Assembly: GCF_001307035.1 (NCBI RefSeq)
Contig: NZ_LKIU01000004.1
Location: 93,811 to 157,810, forward strand
DNA: 64,000 nucleotides
From: Arthrobacter sp. Edens01
GTDB lineage: Bacteria > Actinomycetota > Actinomycetes > Actinomycetales > Micrococcaceae
Direction of reading: 5' to 3'
Positions within the stretch are counted from its first letter, which is position 1; every line of letters begins with the position of its first letter. Positions 36,875 through 44,671 of the stretch are shown piece by piece. A model generated the notes under the pieces. It was not told the origin of the DNA. It searched no databases and was given only the letters and a program-made list of their open reading frames with translations. Position numbers and translations under genes: made by a program.

Positions 36875-36914
36875 AAGAAGGGCCGGCACCGCACATGCGG
36901 CACCGGCCCTTCTT
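36875..36914. terminator. Bidirectional stem-loop terminator
   Basis: AAGAAGGGCCGG (36875-36886) pairs perfectly with CCGGCCCTTCTT (36903-36914), with more partial pairing inside. It lies between two convergent genes and has A/T-rich outer arms. Confidence 0.8.
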
Positions 36915-36928
36915 CAGACTCGGGAAGG

Positions 36929-37486
36929 TTAGGCTCCCGGGTTGTACTTCCTGAACTGGCGGAAAGCCTTCGACGCGTTGAAGTACTCGGTGGACGGCTT
37001 CATCCACAGCATGACGACGGCGACGATCGGCAGCAGGATGCTGAGCACCGTCAGGAGAGTCATCAGGGCGCCGGCCGTGGACAGGTTAATCAGGCCGAAC
37101 GCACCAAGGGCCGCGAAGACGGTGGCAACGATGCGCGCCCAGTTGTGCCCCTTGCGGATGAAGAAGGCAACCAGGAGTGCGATTACCACGCTGACGGCGG
37201 AGAAGAAGATGGTGATGGCCGCAGTAACCGCAATGATGGCGTCCATCTCCGAGCCGCTGATCGGCGTGGTGCTGGTCTCCGCGAGCATTTCCTTGAACTC
37301 AGAGGAGTTCATCCAGGAAAGAGTCACGGGAATGCTGATGACCGAGACGACTGCCGCGGCGATCAGCAACCAGAATCCCAGGTCAACCTGCTTCGGGCGC
37401 ACCGGCGCAGGCGGTGCTGCGGGTGCCTGGTTGCTTGAGTACGCGTTGTAGCTGTAGTTGTTTGCCGGAGGCTGCTGCTCGGACAT
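36929..37486 (-). CDS. Hypothetical four-helix membrane protein
   Basis: Protein of 185 residues. The N-terminal 35 residues are Pro/Asn/Ala rich and disordered, then four membrane helices follow at about 40-60, 86-110, 118-138 and 143-165, ending with a short basic tail. Such proline-rich-headed membrane proteins are frequent and uncharacterised in Arthrobacter-type genomes. ATG 37486 after GAGGGG is preferred to an upstream start at 37498. The 179 bases between this gene and the acetyltransferase show nothing I can name. Confidence 0.7.
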   Translation of the reverse strand: MSEQQPPANNYSYNAYSSNQAPAAPPAPVRPKQVDLGFWLLIAAAVVSVISIPVTLSWMNSSEFKEMLAETSTTPISGSEMDAIIAVTAAITIFFSAVSVVIALLVAFFIRKGHNWARIVATVFAALGAFGLINLSTAGALMTLLTVLSILLPIVAVVMLWMKPSTEYFNASKAFRQFRKYNPGA

Positions 37487-37665
37487 GATTCCCCTCATTG
37501 AAGTCTGCGATGCACGTATTTACCGGCAGTTGTGGAAACCACCGATGCATGACAAGACCAGCCTACTGAGCAGGAGTTCTTTCTACCTCCCCAAAAAGGC
37601 GGAGTTTTCAGGAAAAGTCCCACTGGTCACTGGGCCGCCGGAACTAGAAACGGCTTTGCCCGTGT

Positions 37666-38271
37666 TTAGGCGGAAGCAATCCGGTGCTTGAGGCCAAGGC
37701 GTACCGAGGACCACTCACTGTCCAGGATCGAAAACACAACCACATCACGCCGTGAGCCGTCCACCCAGATTTCGTTGGACCGCAGCACCCCGTCCTGTTT
37801 GGCTCCCAGCCGGGCTATCGCGGCCCGGGAGGCGTGGTTGTGCCAATGGGTACGGAATTCAACCGCAATGCAGTCCAGTTCCTCGAACGCACGGGTAAGG
37901 AGCAGGTACTTCATCTCTGCGTTGATCCCGGTTCGCTGGGCGCTCGCGGCAAGCCAGGTGGAACCAATCTCTACCCGGCGGTGCTCGGCCTTGATGTTCA
38001 TGTAGGTGGTCATGCCGCAGAGCGCACCGGTATCCAGCCGCCGAATCGCCCAGGGCGCCATTGTCCCGGCTGCCTGCTGCTGCAGTCTGGACTGGACCTC
38101 CGCGGCCATGCCCTCCGGAGTCGGAATGCGGGTGTACCAGAGGTTCCACAGATCCCCGTCCCGGACGCCTTCAATCAATCCGGGAACATGATCAGCAGAG
38201 AGCGGTTCCAGACGGACCGTTTTGCCCTCTATCGGGACGGGCGTTGAAAAACCGGCAACAGGCATCGACAT
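37666..38271 (-). CDS. GNAT-family N-acetyltransferase (RimJ/RimL type)
   Basis: Acetyl-CoA-dependent acyltransferase of 201 residues (199 if ATG 38265 is used). The RimJ/L pattern is seen in VRLEPLSADHVPGL (about 20-33), the middle strands CGMTTYMNIKAEHRRVEIGSTW (86-107, split across two strands), and the acetyl-CoA region NAEMKYLLLTRAFEEL (about 117-132) followed by HWHNHASRAAIARLGAK. It may acetylate a protein N-terminus or a small amine; substrate unknown. It follows the anti-sigma factor gene by only ten bases on the same strand and may be read through from it. Confidence 0.85.
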   Translation of the reverse strand: MSMPVAGFSTPVPIEGKTVRLEPLSADHVPGLIEGVRDGDLWNLWYTRIPTPEGMAAEVQSRLQQQAAGTMAPWAIRRLDTGALCGMTTYMNIKAEHRRVEIGSTWLAASAQRTGINAEMKYLLLTRAFEELDCIAVEFRTHWHNHASRAAIARLGAKQDGVLRSNEIWVDGSRRDVVVFSILDSEWSSVRLGLKHRIASA

Positions 38272-38281
38272 AAGGCCAATC

Positions 38282-39088
38282 CTAGGATTCAGGGAACTCC
38301 ACGGCGGCGATCAGCGGGAACGTCGGAGTGGCGGATCCGCCTTCGGGCTCGATCGTCAGCGCTGCGCCGCCGGCAGGCACAAGATCTCCCGTGAGCCAGG
38401 TCCGGACTGCTCCGCCGGAGAACCGCACATCGGGCAGCGCAGCTCCATCATCCAGGAGCCAGAGCTGATATTCCTTGCCGGTTCCCGGGTCCGGCAGTCC
38501 GGAGGCTACGAACAGGGCGGAATCCTGCTCCCTGGAGTAGACGAGTGTTGCCGGCTCGCCATTGACGTCAACACTCTCCGCGGTGACGTCAGCCGCGGTC
38601 AGCAGCCGATTCTCGCGTTGCTGTTCCTGGGCCGCCGCCTGTTCCTGCTGCTGGCGCTCCTGTTCAGCTCCCAGACTCCAGCCGGCAACGGCGATTCCCG
38701 GTATGAGCACTGCGGCGGCAGCAGCTGCAAGCAGCCGCCGGTTCCGGCGCTGCCTTCGCTCCTGCAGCGAGGAAACCCTATTACCCGGCGGGGCTGCAGG
38801 CTCCTCGGCAGGCACTGCTTTCAGCCGGCTATCGGTCCCGGGCCTAATACCGTGGATAGCTGAAAGCACGGACGCCCTCAGCTCAGCGGGCGGCTCCGTG
38901 GCCGCGGCTGATGCGAGGTGTTCACTGGCCTCGGCGTAGCCCGCAACCTCCTCGCGGCACTGGGGACAACGGGCCAGGTGCTTCTCGAAAGCCGCGCGCT
39001 CCGCAGGTTCAAGTGCATCCACGGCGTACAGGGCAGCCAGCTCATGCAGATCGGCGGCGCCTGCGCCGTCGGTGTAACCGTTGTTCAT
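38282..39088 (-). CDS. rskA: Anti-sigma-K factor (RskA family)
   Basis: Transmembrane anti-sigma factor of 268 residues. The cytoplasmic N-terminus carries the zinc-binding anti-sigma motif H37-x3-C41-x2-C44 (HLARCPQC). A single membrane helix lies near 119-138. The extracytoplasmic C-terminal domain (from about 165) has the RskA-type beta fold, with EYQLWLLDDGAALPDV and FSGGAVRTWL. It should hold SigK inactive until regulated proteolysis releases it. ATG 39088 overlaps the sigma-factor stop by four bases (ATGA), so sigma and anti-sigma are made in step. Confidence 0.9.
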   Translation of the reverse strand: MNNGYTDGAGAADLHELAALYAVDALEPAERAAFEKHLARCPQCREEVAGYAEASEHLASAAATEPPAELRASVLSAIHGIRPGTDSRLKAVPAEEPAAPPGNRVSSLQERRQRRNRRLLAAAAAAVLIPGIAVAGWSLGAEQERQQQEQAAAQEQQRENRLLTAADVTAESVDVNGEPATLVYSREQDSALFVASGLPDPGTGKEYQLWLLDDGAALPDVRFSGGAVRTWLTGDLVPAGGAALTIEPEGGSATPTFPLIAAVEFPES

Positions 39089-39678
39089 GGCTGTCCCCCC
39101 AACGCCGACCGCAGGTTGCGTAAGCCGTCCCGGATCCGTGCCTTGGCTGTGCCCAGGGGGATATCAAGCTGCCGGGCGACCTCTTGGTATGTGCATCCCT
39201 GATAGTAGGCCAGGCCAAGAGCCTCACGTTGAAGCGGCGTCAGCGCGGTAAGCCCGGCACGGACCTCTGTCACGTCCATAGCCTCTTCGACTTCCTGCCA
39301 GGTTTGGTCCGGTGACGTGATGTTCTGGCGGCGTTCATAGACTTCTTCACGGTCCCGTTCCTTCACAACCTGCCGAATCCTGTCCACGGCGCGCCGGTGC
39401 GCCAGCGTACACAGCCAGCCCAGCACGGTGCCGCGTTCCGGGACGAAACTGCCCGACTGCTGCCAGGCCATGAAGTACACCTCCTGGGTGACTTCGGCTG
39501 CCATCTCAGGAGAGCGGGTGACTCGCAGAGCCAAACCGTAGACCTTCGGGGAAGTGGCATCGTAGAGCGCTGCGAAGGCGGCTTCGTCTCCCAGGCTGCT
39601 GCGCTGCATCAGCTCCACGAGCAGCTCAGCGCCTGCCGGATCCCGGGGCTGCCTGCGGCCGGTATCAGGATCGGTCAT
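39085..39678 (-). CDS. sigK: ECF sigma factor SigK
   Basis: Extracytoplasmic-function sigma factor of 197 residues. Region 2 runs from about 33 (SLGDEAAFAALYDATS) through EVTQEVYFMAWQQSG, and region 4 is near 140-190 (LTPLQREALGLAYYQGCTYQ, then ARQLDIPLGTAKARIRDGL). I set the start at ATG 39678, where family homology begins. An in-frame ATG at 39831 would add 51 residues with poor codon usage (TTA, AGA, CGA), yet it lies exactly where the candidate promoter would start transcription, so leaderless initiation there is possible. rskA overlaps its end. Confidence 0.88.
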   Translation of the reverse strand: MTDPDTGRRQPRDPAGAELLVELMQRSSLGDEAAFAALYDATSPKVYGLALRVTRSPEMAAEVTQEVYFMAWQQSGSFVPERGTVLGWLCTLAHRRAVDRIRQVVKERDREEVYERRQNITSPDQTWQEVEEAMDVTEVRAGLTALTPLQREALGLAYYQGCTYQEVARQLDIPLGTAKARIRDGLRNLRSALGGQP

Positions 39679-39838
39679 CGGCTCCCACTGGGTATCCCTT
39701 CGGCGGATCCCCGGCTTCGGGGCGTTTCTGAACTCTGCCACATCCACCTCCGCGGGCGCCACCTCATCCTTCCCGGACAAGGCCCGGGACGGGGAGGGTA
39801 ACAACTCGCTCTGTGAAACCGGATCCGGCATGCCCCTA

Positions 39839-39865
39839 ATTCGGTGCCGGAGGCCCGGCGGATGC
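39839..39865 (-). promoter_or_regulatory. Candidate SigK-type promoter for sigK-rskA
   Basis: On the minus strand GCATCC (39865-39860), 15 bases, then CCGAAT (39844-39839). From memory the mycobacterial SigK promoter pattern is close to CCATCC, about 16 bases, CCGAAT. The match has one mismatch and the same 15-base spacing as the divergent site at 39896-39922, implying autoregulation. Confidence 0.6.
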
Positions 39866-39895
39866 CACCGGCGCAAAAGTATTTTGGCAGGGGAC

Positions 39896-39922
39896 CCATC
39901 CGGCAGATCATCTGCTCCGAAT
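39896..39922 (+). promoter_or_regulatory. Candidate SigK-type promoter for CHRD-sortase operon
   Basis: CCATCC (39896-39901), 15 bases, CCGAAT (39917-39922) matches the remembered SigK -35 and -10 hexamers exactly. It lies 50 bases ahead of ATG 39973 and suggests that the CHRD protein and sortase are SigK targets. Confidence 0.65.
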
Positions 39923-39972
39923 GAGTGCTGTATCCGCGCAAAACGTGCGCACCGTCACAGAAGGAGCACACC

Positions 39973-40749
39973 ATGAACACGAAGACGCGACTGCTTGCCG
40001 TTCCAGCCCTGGCACTGGGTGCGCTGGCGCTCTCCTCCGCTCCAGCGCTTGCCCACGGGGACGACTCGTGGTCCGGCCAGGCCACCCTTGGCACCATGAA
40101 CAACTCCGGAACTACCGGACAGGCCATGGTCGATGTACACGGTATGGACGCCACCGTCACCGTCAATGTGTCCGGAGCGGCCGAGACATTTATGGACGGG
40201 CCCTTTCCCCACGCCCAGCACATCCACATTGCAGCCCAGGGAACCTGCCCGGGGCCGGACGCAGACACGGACGGCGACGGCGTGGTCAACACCACCGAGG
40301 GCCACCCCTTCTATGGGCACATCGGAACATCGCTGACCACTGAAGGCGACACCAGCGCGGACTCAGCGCTCGCCGTCGAACGCTTCCCGGGCGGGTCGTC
40401 CTACACCTACGAGCGGACGCTCGAACTGACTCCCGAGACCGCCGCGTCGCTGAAGGACGGTTCCGCCGTAGTGGTGGTCCATGGTGTGGACCCGGAGCGG
40501 ATGCCTGAGGCAGCAGCGGCCAAGATGTCCGACCTGGACCCCGCACTGCCTGCCGCTGCAACCCTTCCGGCCGCCTGCGGCACCCTTGCCGCCTCCCAGA
40601 TGGCAGCAACGCCGGAAGGGGGAGCTGCCACGGGCATCGAGGCCGGGGCATCGAACTCCGCAGGGCTGACCGTCGCCGGAGCCGGAGCCGGACTCACCGC
40701 GCTGGCCCTGGGAATCGCAGCGGTTGCCCGCCGCCGTACCCGTGCCTGA
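39973..40749 (+). CDS. Exported CHRD-domain protein with C-terminal anchor
   Basis: Secreted protein of 258 residues. The signal peptide is residues 1-27 (ending SSAPALA), and a CHRD-type domain spans about 28-200, with the strand pattern MVDVHGMDATVTVNVSG and AQHIHIAAQG and a D-rich loop PDADTDGDGV that may bind calcium. The C-terminus has a Gly/Ala linker, one hydrophobic segment (about 231-252) and RRRTRA, as in sortase substrates. No LPXTG is present; GGAATG near 212-217 is a candidate class F sorting motif. ATG 39973 follows AGAAGGAG. The sortase gene follows four bases later, and a SigK-like promoter lies upstream. Confidence 0.82.
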   Translation: MNTKTRLLAVPALALGALALSSAPALAHGDDSWSGQATLGTMNNSGTTGQAMVDVHGMDATVTVNVSGAAETFMDGPFPHAQHIHIAAQGTCPGPDADTDGDGVVNTTEGHPFYGHIGTSLTTEGDTSADSALAVERFPGGSSYTYERTLELTPETAASLKDGSAVVVVHGVDPERMPEAAAAKMSDLDPALPAAATLPAACGTLAASQMAATPEGGAATGIEAGASNSAGLTVAGAGAGLTALALGIAAVARRRTRA

Positions 40750-40752
40750 GAT

Positions 40753-41421
40753 ATGGCCGCCTCGGGTTCCGGCCATCGCGCAGGGAGAACTCTCTGCGCG
40801 GTGGCCGGCGTACTTCTCGCTGCGGGCTGCGCTGGCAGTCCTTCTGAAACCGGTCTTTCGGACAGGCCGGAGAGCGCTGCGGCAGCCGCGTCGCCGTCTG
40901 CCGCGCTGCCGCCTCCCGCATCCAGTCCAGCGCCGGAGGCTGCGCAGCGCCCGTCCCCGCCGGAATCCCTGCACATCCCGGCCACCGGCACGCAGTCCCG
41001 GTTGCTGCACCTGGGGCTCCGGGACGACGGGTCACTTGACGTGCCGCCGGAACCGCCTGGATCTCCGGCGGGCTGGTATACCGGTTCACCGGCGCCCGGG
41101 CAGCAGGGTCCGGCAGTGCTCCTGGGACACGTGAACGCCACGGGCGGCGGGCCGGGTGTGTTTGCCGACCTGAAGTCCCTGAAGGCGGGAGACGTCATTG
41201 AAGTGGGACGCGAGGACGGCACCACAGCTGTATTCACCGTTGACCGTGGGGAGCAGTACGGGAAGGAGGGGTTCCCGACCCTCGAGGTCTACGGGAACAC
41301 GGAAGGGGCAGAACTGCGCCTCATAACCTGCGACGGGTTCGATCCCGCCACCGGAGAGTTCGAGGACAACTACGTGGTGTATGCCGTGCTGGATCCCGGG
41401 GCCGGTGGTGCAGGGGAATAA
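40753..41421 (+). CDS. Class F sortase
   Basis: Extracytoplasmic transpeptidase of 222 residues. The N-terminus has a hydrophobic segment ending in LLAAGC, a possible lipobox, then a Pro/Ala-rich spacer (about 40-70). The sortase beta-barrel has His126 in LLGHVN and Cys193 in LITCDG. No arginine occurs after residue 189, although the third sortase catalytic residue normally follows the cysteine in the DNxVVYA strand; here that strand reads FEDNYVVYA. Its gene is four bases after the CHRD gene, the likely substrate. Together with SigK/RskA it forms a recognised actinobacterial surface-protein module. Confidence 0.85.
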   Translation: MAASGSGHRAGRTLCAVAGVLLAAGCAGSPSETGLSDRPESAAAAASPSAALPPPASSPAPEAAQRPSPPESLHIPATGTQSRLLHLGLRDDGSLDVPPEPPGSPAGWYTGSPAPGQQGPAVLLGHVNATGGGPGVFADLKSLKAGDVIEVGREDGTTAVFTVDRGEQYGKEGFPTLEVYGNTEGAELRLITCDGFDPATGEFEDNYVVYAVLDPGAGGAGE

Positions 41422-41436
41422 TCGGGAACCCCAGCC

Positions 41437-41476
41437 CCTTGGATAGATAGATGCAATAACATGTATCTATCCAAGG
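41437..41476. promoter_or_regulatory. Perfect 13-bp inverted repeat, operator-like
   Basis: CCTTGGATAGATA (41437-41449) and TATCTATCCAAGG (41464-41476) are perfectly complementary across a 14-base AT-rich spacer. It sits 17 bases upstream of the GTG start of the FMN reductase. It may be a repressor site or a leader hairpin. Confidence 0.65.
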
Positions 41477-41493
41477 TCGAGGAAGGTGCCGTC

Positions 41494-42123
41494 GTGGCCG
41501 AACGCAGGATTGTTGCAGTAACCGCCGGGTTGGGGACGCCCTCATCCAGCCGAATGCTCTCCGACCAGCTGGGCGTTGCAGTCCAGGCCCGGCTGCAGGA
41601 GCTGGGACACAATGCCGCGCTCACCACGTATGAGCTGCGCGAATACGCCGTGGACATCGCGAACGCGATGGTTTCGGGCTACGCGGCGCCGAAACTGGAG
41701 GCGCTGCTGAACGAAGTGTCCGACGCCGATGCCCTGATCGCCGTCTCGCCTGTCTTCAGTGCTTCGATGAGCGGCCTGTTCAAATCCTTCTTTGATGTCA
41801 TGGACAAGAACGCGCTGGACGGCAAACCCGTACTCGTCGGCGCAACGGGTGGCAGCGCCCGGCACTCGATGGTGCTGGACTTCGCCCTGCGTCCGCTCTT
41901 CGCGTACCTGCGGGCCCGGGTTGCCCCAACGGCTGTTTACGCTGCACCGGATGACTGGGGCGCCGGCAGTGCTGGAGTGCTTGACCTGGACGGGAGGGTT
42001 CGCCGTGCCGGCGCCGAACTGGTGGCCCTGCTCGGCGATGCGCCGGCGGCTAAACCGCGGCGGGCTCCCAGTGAGTCACTGCCCTTTGAGGAACTGCTGG
42101 CCCAAATCCAGCCGCGGAGCTAG
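41494..42123 (+). CDS. NADPH-dependent FMN reductase (CE1759 family)
   Basis: Flavodoxin-fold reductase of 209 residues that supplies reduced FMN to partner monooxygenases. Marks are the N-terminal phosphate loop AGLGTPSSSRML (about 10-21), SPVFSASMSGLFKSFFDVMD (about 87-106) and VLVGATGGSARHSMVLDFAL (about 115-134). I chose GTG 41494 behind GAGGAAGG, not ATG 41461. The latter would place the perfect operator-like inverted repeat inside the coding region. In relatives the gene neighbours a luciferase-like monooxygenase, which is absent here. Confidence 0.82.
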   Translation: MAERRIVAVTAGLGTPSSSRMLSDQLGVAVQARLQELGHNAALTTYELREYAVDIANAMVSGYAAPKLEALLNEVSDADALIAVSPVFSASMSGLFKSFFDVMDKNALDGKPVLVGATGGSARHSMVLDFALRPLFAYLRARVAPTAVYAAPDDWGAGSAGVLDLDGRVRRAGAELVALLGDAPAAKPRRAPSESLPFEELLAQIQPRS

Positions 42124-42126
42124 GCA

Positions 42127-43368
42127 TTATCGGCGGAGGGGATCTAAAGCGCCCAGCTCCGGCGCCGAGGTTCCCTCCGCGATGGAATCTGCCAGGAGGC
42201 GGCCGCTGACAGGGCCGAGGACGACGCCCCACATCCCGTGTCCACCGGCTGCATAGACCCTGTTGGAGCGCAGTCGCCCCAACACGGGCAGGCCGTCTGA
42301 GGTAACCGGACGGGAACCCACCCAGGTGTCCCGGAGGGAGGAGAAATCCACCCCGTGAAGCACGGGACTGGCCGCTGCAACGATGGACTTTACCCGTGCC
42401 TGCACCAGTTGCCCGTCCGGGCTGCGGAATTCCATGGTTCCCGCGATGCGCATGCCGTCTTGGTACGGGGTAGCAACCACACGCTCTTTCGGCAGGTAGA
42501 TCGGCCCGTCCAACGGGAATGCCGAGTCCACGGTGAAGGAATAGCCGCGTCCGGCCTGAAGTGGGACGCGCAGCCCCCATTGGCGGGCCAGGCGGGGGAG
42601 CCAGGCTCCTGAAGCGAGGACCAGCACATCGGCTTGGAGGACCCCTCCCTGGGAAGAAACGACTTGGACACCCTTGGCGGATTCCGCAGTTGTAACGGCC
42701 TTCCAGCCTTCCAGTACGCGCCCGCCCCTTCGGCGGACGGCCGCACACAATCCCTGCACGAAGACTCCGGGGTCCACATAGCCCTGGCCCAGCACTGTAA
42801 GTGAACTGGTGATAGCCCTTGAAAACTGCGGTATGTGGGCTGCGGGACCCACGCTGAGAGGCTGGCCCAGCGCTGCAAGTTCGCCGAGATGCTCCCGAAA
42901 GTGCGCGGCGTCGCCTTCATTGCGAAAACCGACGGCATAGGGAGCCGGGGTGACGGACGGTATTTCGGCCTCCACCGCCATTTCCTTGAACGCTTTGTCC
43001 GCCTGCCTACAGAGCGGCACCAGTGCCTCGGCGGTCCGCCGCCAGCGGGATGGGGTCATGTTCCGGGCAAACCTTGCCAGGAAATGCCATAGCGCCGGAT
43101 TGGGCTGCATTGGTATGTGCAGCGGTGCATCCGGCCGGAAGAGCCCTTCAACGCCGTGTTTCCACGCTCCGGGTTCAGCCAGGGGAGTCACGAGTCCCGG
43201 TACTACCCAACCCGCGTTCCCCCAGCTCGCTCCGGAACCTGGACGGCCGGCATCGACGACCGTTACCTTCAGGCCCCGTTCCTGCAGGTGCCAGGCCGTG
43301 GACAGGCCTACGATCCCCGCCCCGACAATTACGGCACTCGACGGCGCCGTAGAAGATGACTGTTCCAA
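42127..43368 (-). CDS. dadA: D-amino-acid dehydrogenase (DadA-like), probable D-lysine deaminase
   Basis: FAD-dependent DAO-family dehydrogenase of 413 residues, which oxidises D-amino acids to 2-oxoacids and passes electrons to the membrane chain. It has VIVGAGIVGLSTAWHLQERG (about 13-32), the DadA loop SGASWGNAGWVVPGL (about 45-59), and the C-terminal SDGLPVLGRL and AGGHGMWGVVLGPVSGRLL. It ends a compact minus-strand operon with an amino-acid ABC transporter and a mu-crystallin-type reductase. From the context with hglS downstream, D-lysine is a good candidate substrate, giving piperideine-2-carboxylate after cyclisation. Substrate is inferred; other D-amino acids are possible. Confidence 0.82.
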   Translation of the reverse strand: MEQSSSTAPSSAVIVGAGIVGLSTAWHLQERGLKVTVVDAGRPGSGASWGNAGWVVPGLVTPLAEPGAWKHGVEGLFRPDAPLHIPMQPNPALWHFLARFARNMTPSRWRRTAEALVPLCRQADKAFKEMAVEAEIPSVTPAPYAVGFRNEGDAAHFREHLGELAALGQPLSVGPAAHIPQFSRAITSSLTVLGQGYVDPGVFVQGLCAAVRRRGGRVLEGWKAVTTAESAKGVQVVSSQGGVLQADVLVLASGAWLPRLARQWGLRVPLQAGRGYSFTVDSAFPLDGPIYLPKERVVATPYQDGMRIAGTMEFRSPDGQLVQARVKSIVAAASPVLHGVDFSSLRDTWVGSRPVTSDGLPVLGRLRSNRVYAAGGHGMWGVVLGPVSGRLLADSIAEGTSAPELGALDPLRR

Positions 43369-43375
43369 GTTGCTC

Positions 43376-44032
43376 CTAGAGGTGTCGGCTCATCCGTTTT
43401 TCGGCCAGCACTGACAGCCAGGTGGCGGGAATGGATATTGCCGCGTACAGGATTCCGGCTGCTATGAAGGCCGGCAGGTATTTGAAGGTTGACGAGCCTG
43501 TTGAATACGCCTGGCTCATGAGTTCGGGGACTGCAACGGTGTATGCGAGCGAGGTGGCTTGGAAGAGCAGCACAGCGAATCCCATCAGCGATGGCAGCGC
43601 GATCCTTAGCCCCTGCGGGATCACGATGAACCTCAGGCGGTCGCCGGCACTTAGCCCCAGCGCGTCAGCGCCCTCAACTTCTCCGGAGGGGACCGCCTGG
43701 ATACCTCCGCGGATCAGTTCGGCGGTGTACGCGGCGGTGGTCCAGGTCAGGGCCAGGCAGGCCGAAACCAGTGACGACAAAGTGATTTGGACGTTCGGCA
43801 GGCCGTAGTACATAAGCTGCAGGAGCACCAGCGCCGGGGCGCCGCGGCCCACCTCGACGAAGAACACCGAAATCCACCGCAATACCCGGTTGGGGGTTAC
43901 GACGCCGAAGGAAAGAAGGAGGCCAAGCGGAAGACCCAGCAGCAGGCTCGAGACCGTGAGCACCAGGCTTGTCTGGAGTCCTCCCAGCATGGTGGGAAGC
44001 AGGGCTGTGACGTCTGGGAGGAGTCCGTTCAC
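43376..44032 (-). CDS. Amino-acid ABC transporter permease (HisM/GlnP family), second
   Basis: Inner-membrane permease of 218 residues with about five helices and the BPD_transp_1 coupling loop GEVEGADALGLSAGDRLRFI (about 127-146). The signature TAELIRGGIQAVPSG is just before it. GTG 44032 overlaps the stop of the preceding permease (GTGA), so the long open frame further upstream is not real. It should pair with the neighbouring permease as a heterodimer around the ATPase. dadA starts seven bases after its stop. Confidence 0.88.
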   Translation of the reverse strand: MNGLLPDVTALLPTMLGGLQTSLVLTVSSLLLGLPLGLLLSFGVVTPNRVLRWISVFFVEVGRGAPALVLLQLMYYGLPNVQITLSSLVSACLALTWTTAAYTAELIRGGIQAVPSGEVEGADALGLSAGDRLRFIVIPQGLRIALPSLMGFAVLLFQATSLAYTVAVPELMSQAYSTGSSTFKYLPAFIAAGILYAAISIPATWLSVLAEKRMSRHL

Positions 44033-44667
44033 CGGGCCACCACCTTCCGCATCTTGGTGTCGAGGTGTCGGGACAGGATGCCCAGGGGCAGGCTGAGGGC
44101 AATGTAGACACCCGCTGCGATAAAGAAGATGAGAATGCCCTCGCCGGACTGGCGGGCATACTGATTGGACATGTAGACGATTTCCGCCACGCCAATGGTG
44201 GAGGCGATGGAGGAATCCTTCAGCAGGCCGATGCTGTACGTGGTGTAGGAGGGGATCGCGGTGCGCCAGGCCTGGGGACCCACCACGCGGCGCCAAAGGG
44301 TCGTCCGTGTGAACCCCAAGGCACTGGAGGCTTCCCATTGTCCGGAATGCACGGAACTGATCGCCCCGCGGAATATCTCGGCGAGGTAGGCGGCCGAGAC
44401 GAGCCCGAGTCCGATTACTCCGGCCTGCAGGGCGGTAAGGCGGAGCGCGCCGACCGATACGCCGTAGTACAGGATGAAGAGCCAAACGACTGGCGGGACG
44501 CCCCGCAGCAGGTCGATGATTCCACGACTGAGCAGCCACAGCAGGCGGTTTCCGCTGCGCAGGCCTGCCAGCAGCGGCAAAGCGGCGACTGTGCCGAGTG
44601 CCAGGGAAAGCACCGTCACAAGGATGGTCATGGGCAAACCGATCAGGATGGCCTGGAGCATCTGCAT
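44029..44667 (-). CDS. Amino-acid ABC transporter permease (HisQ/GlnP family), first
   Basis: Permease of 212 residues with five helices. The family pattern includes IDLLRGVPPVVWLFILYYG (about 50-68), AEIFRGAISSVHSGQWEASS (about 95-114) and ALGFTRTTLWRRVVGPQ for ATPase coupling. ATG 44667 lies four bases after the ATPase stop; a GTG at 44691 would overlap that gene by 20 bases. The stop overlaps the start of the second permease. Polar or basic amino-acid import is the family role. Confidence 0.88.
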   Translation of the reverse strand: MQMLQAILIGLPMTILVTVLSLALGTVAALPLLAGLRSGNRLLWLLSRGIIDLLRGVPPVVWLFILYYGVSVGALRLTALQAGVIGLGLVSAAYLAEIFRGAISSVHSGQWEASSALGFTRTTLWRRVVGPQAWRTAIPSYTTYSIGLLKDSSIASTIGVAEIVYMSNQYARQSGEGILIFFIAAGVYIALSLPLGILSRHLDTKMRKVVAR

Positions 44668-44671
44668 GGGA

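Noticed and set aside
43376-44539. A fused 387-residue permease
   Set aside because: The extra N-terminal 169 residues are the wrong frame of the upstream permease; the GTGA overlap at 44029-44032 gives a normal 218-residue protein.
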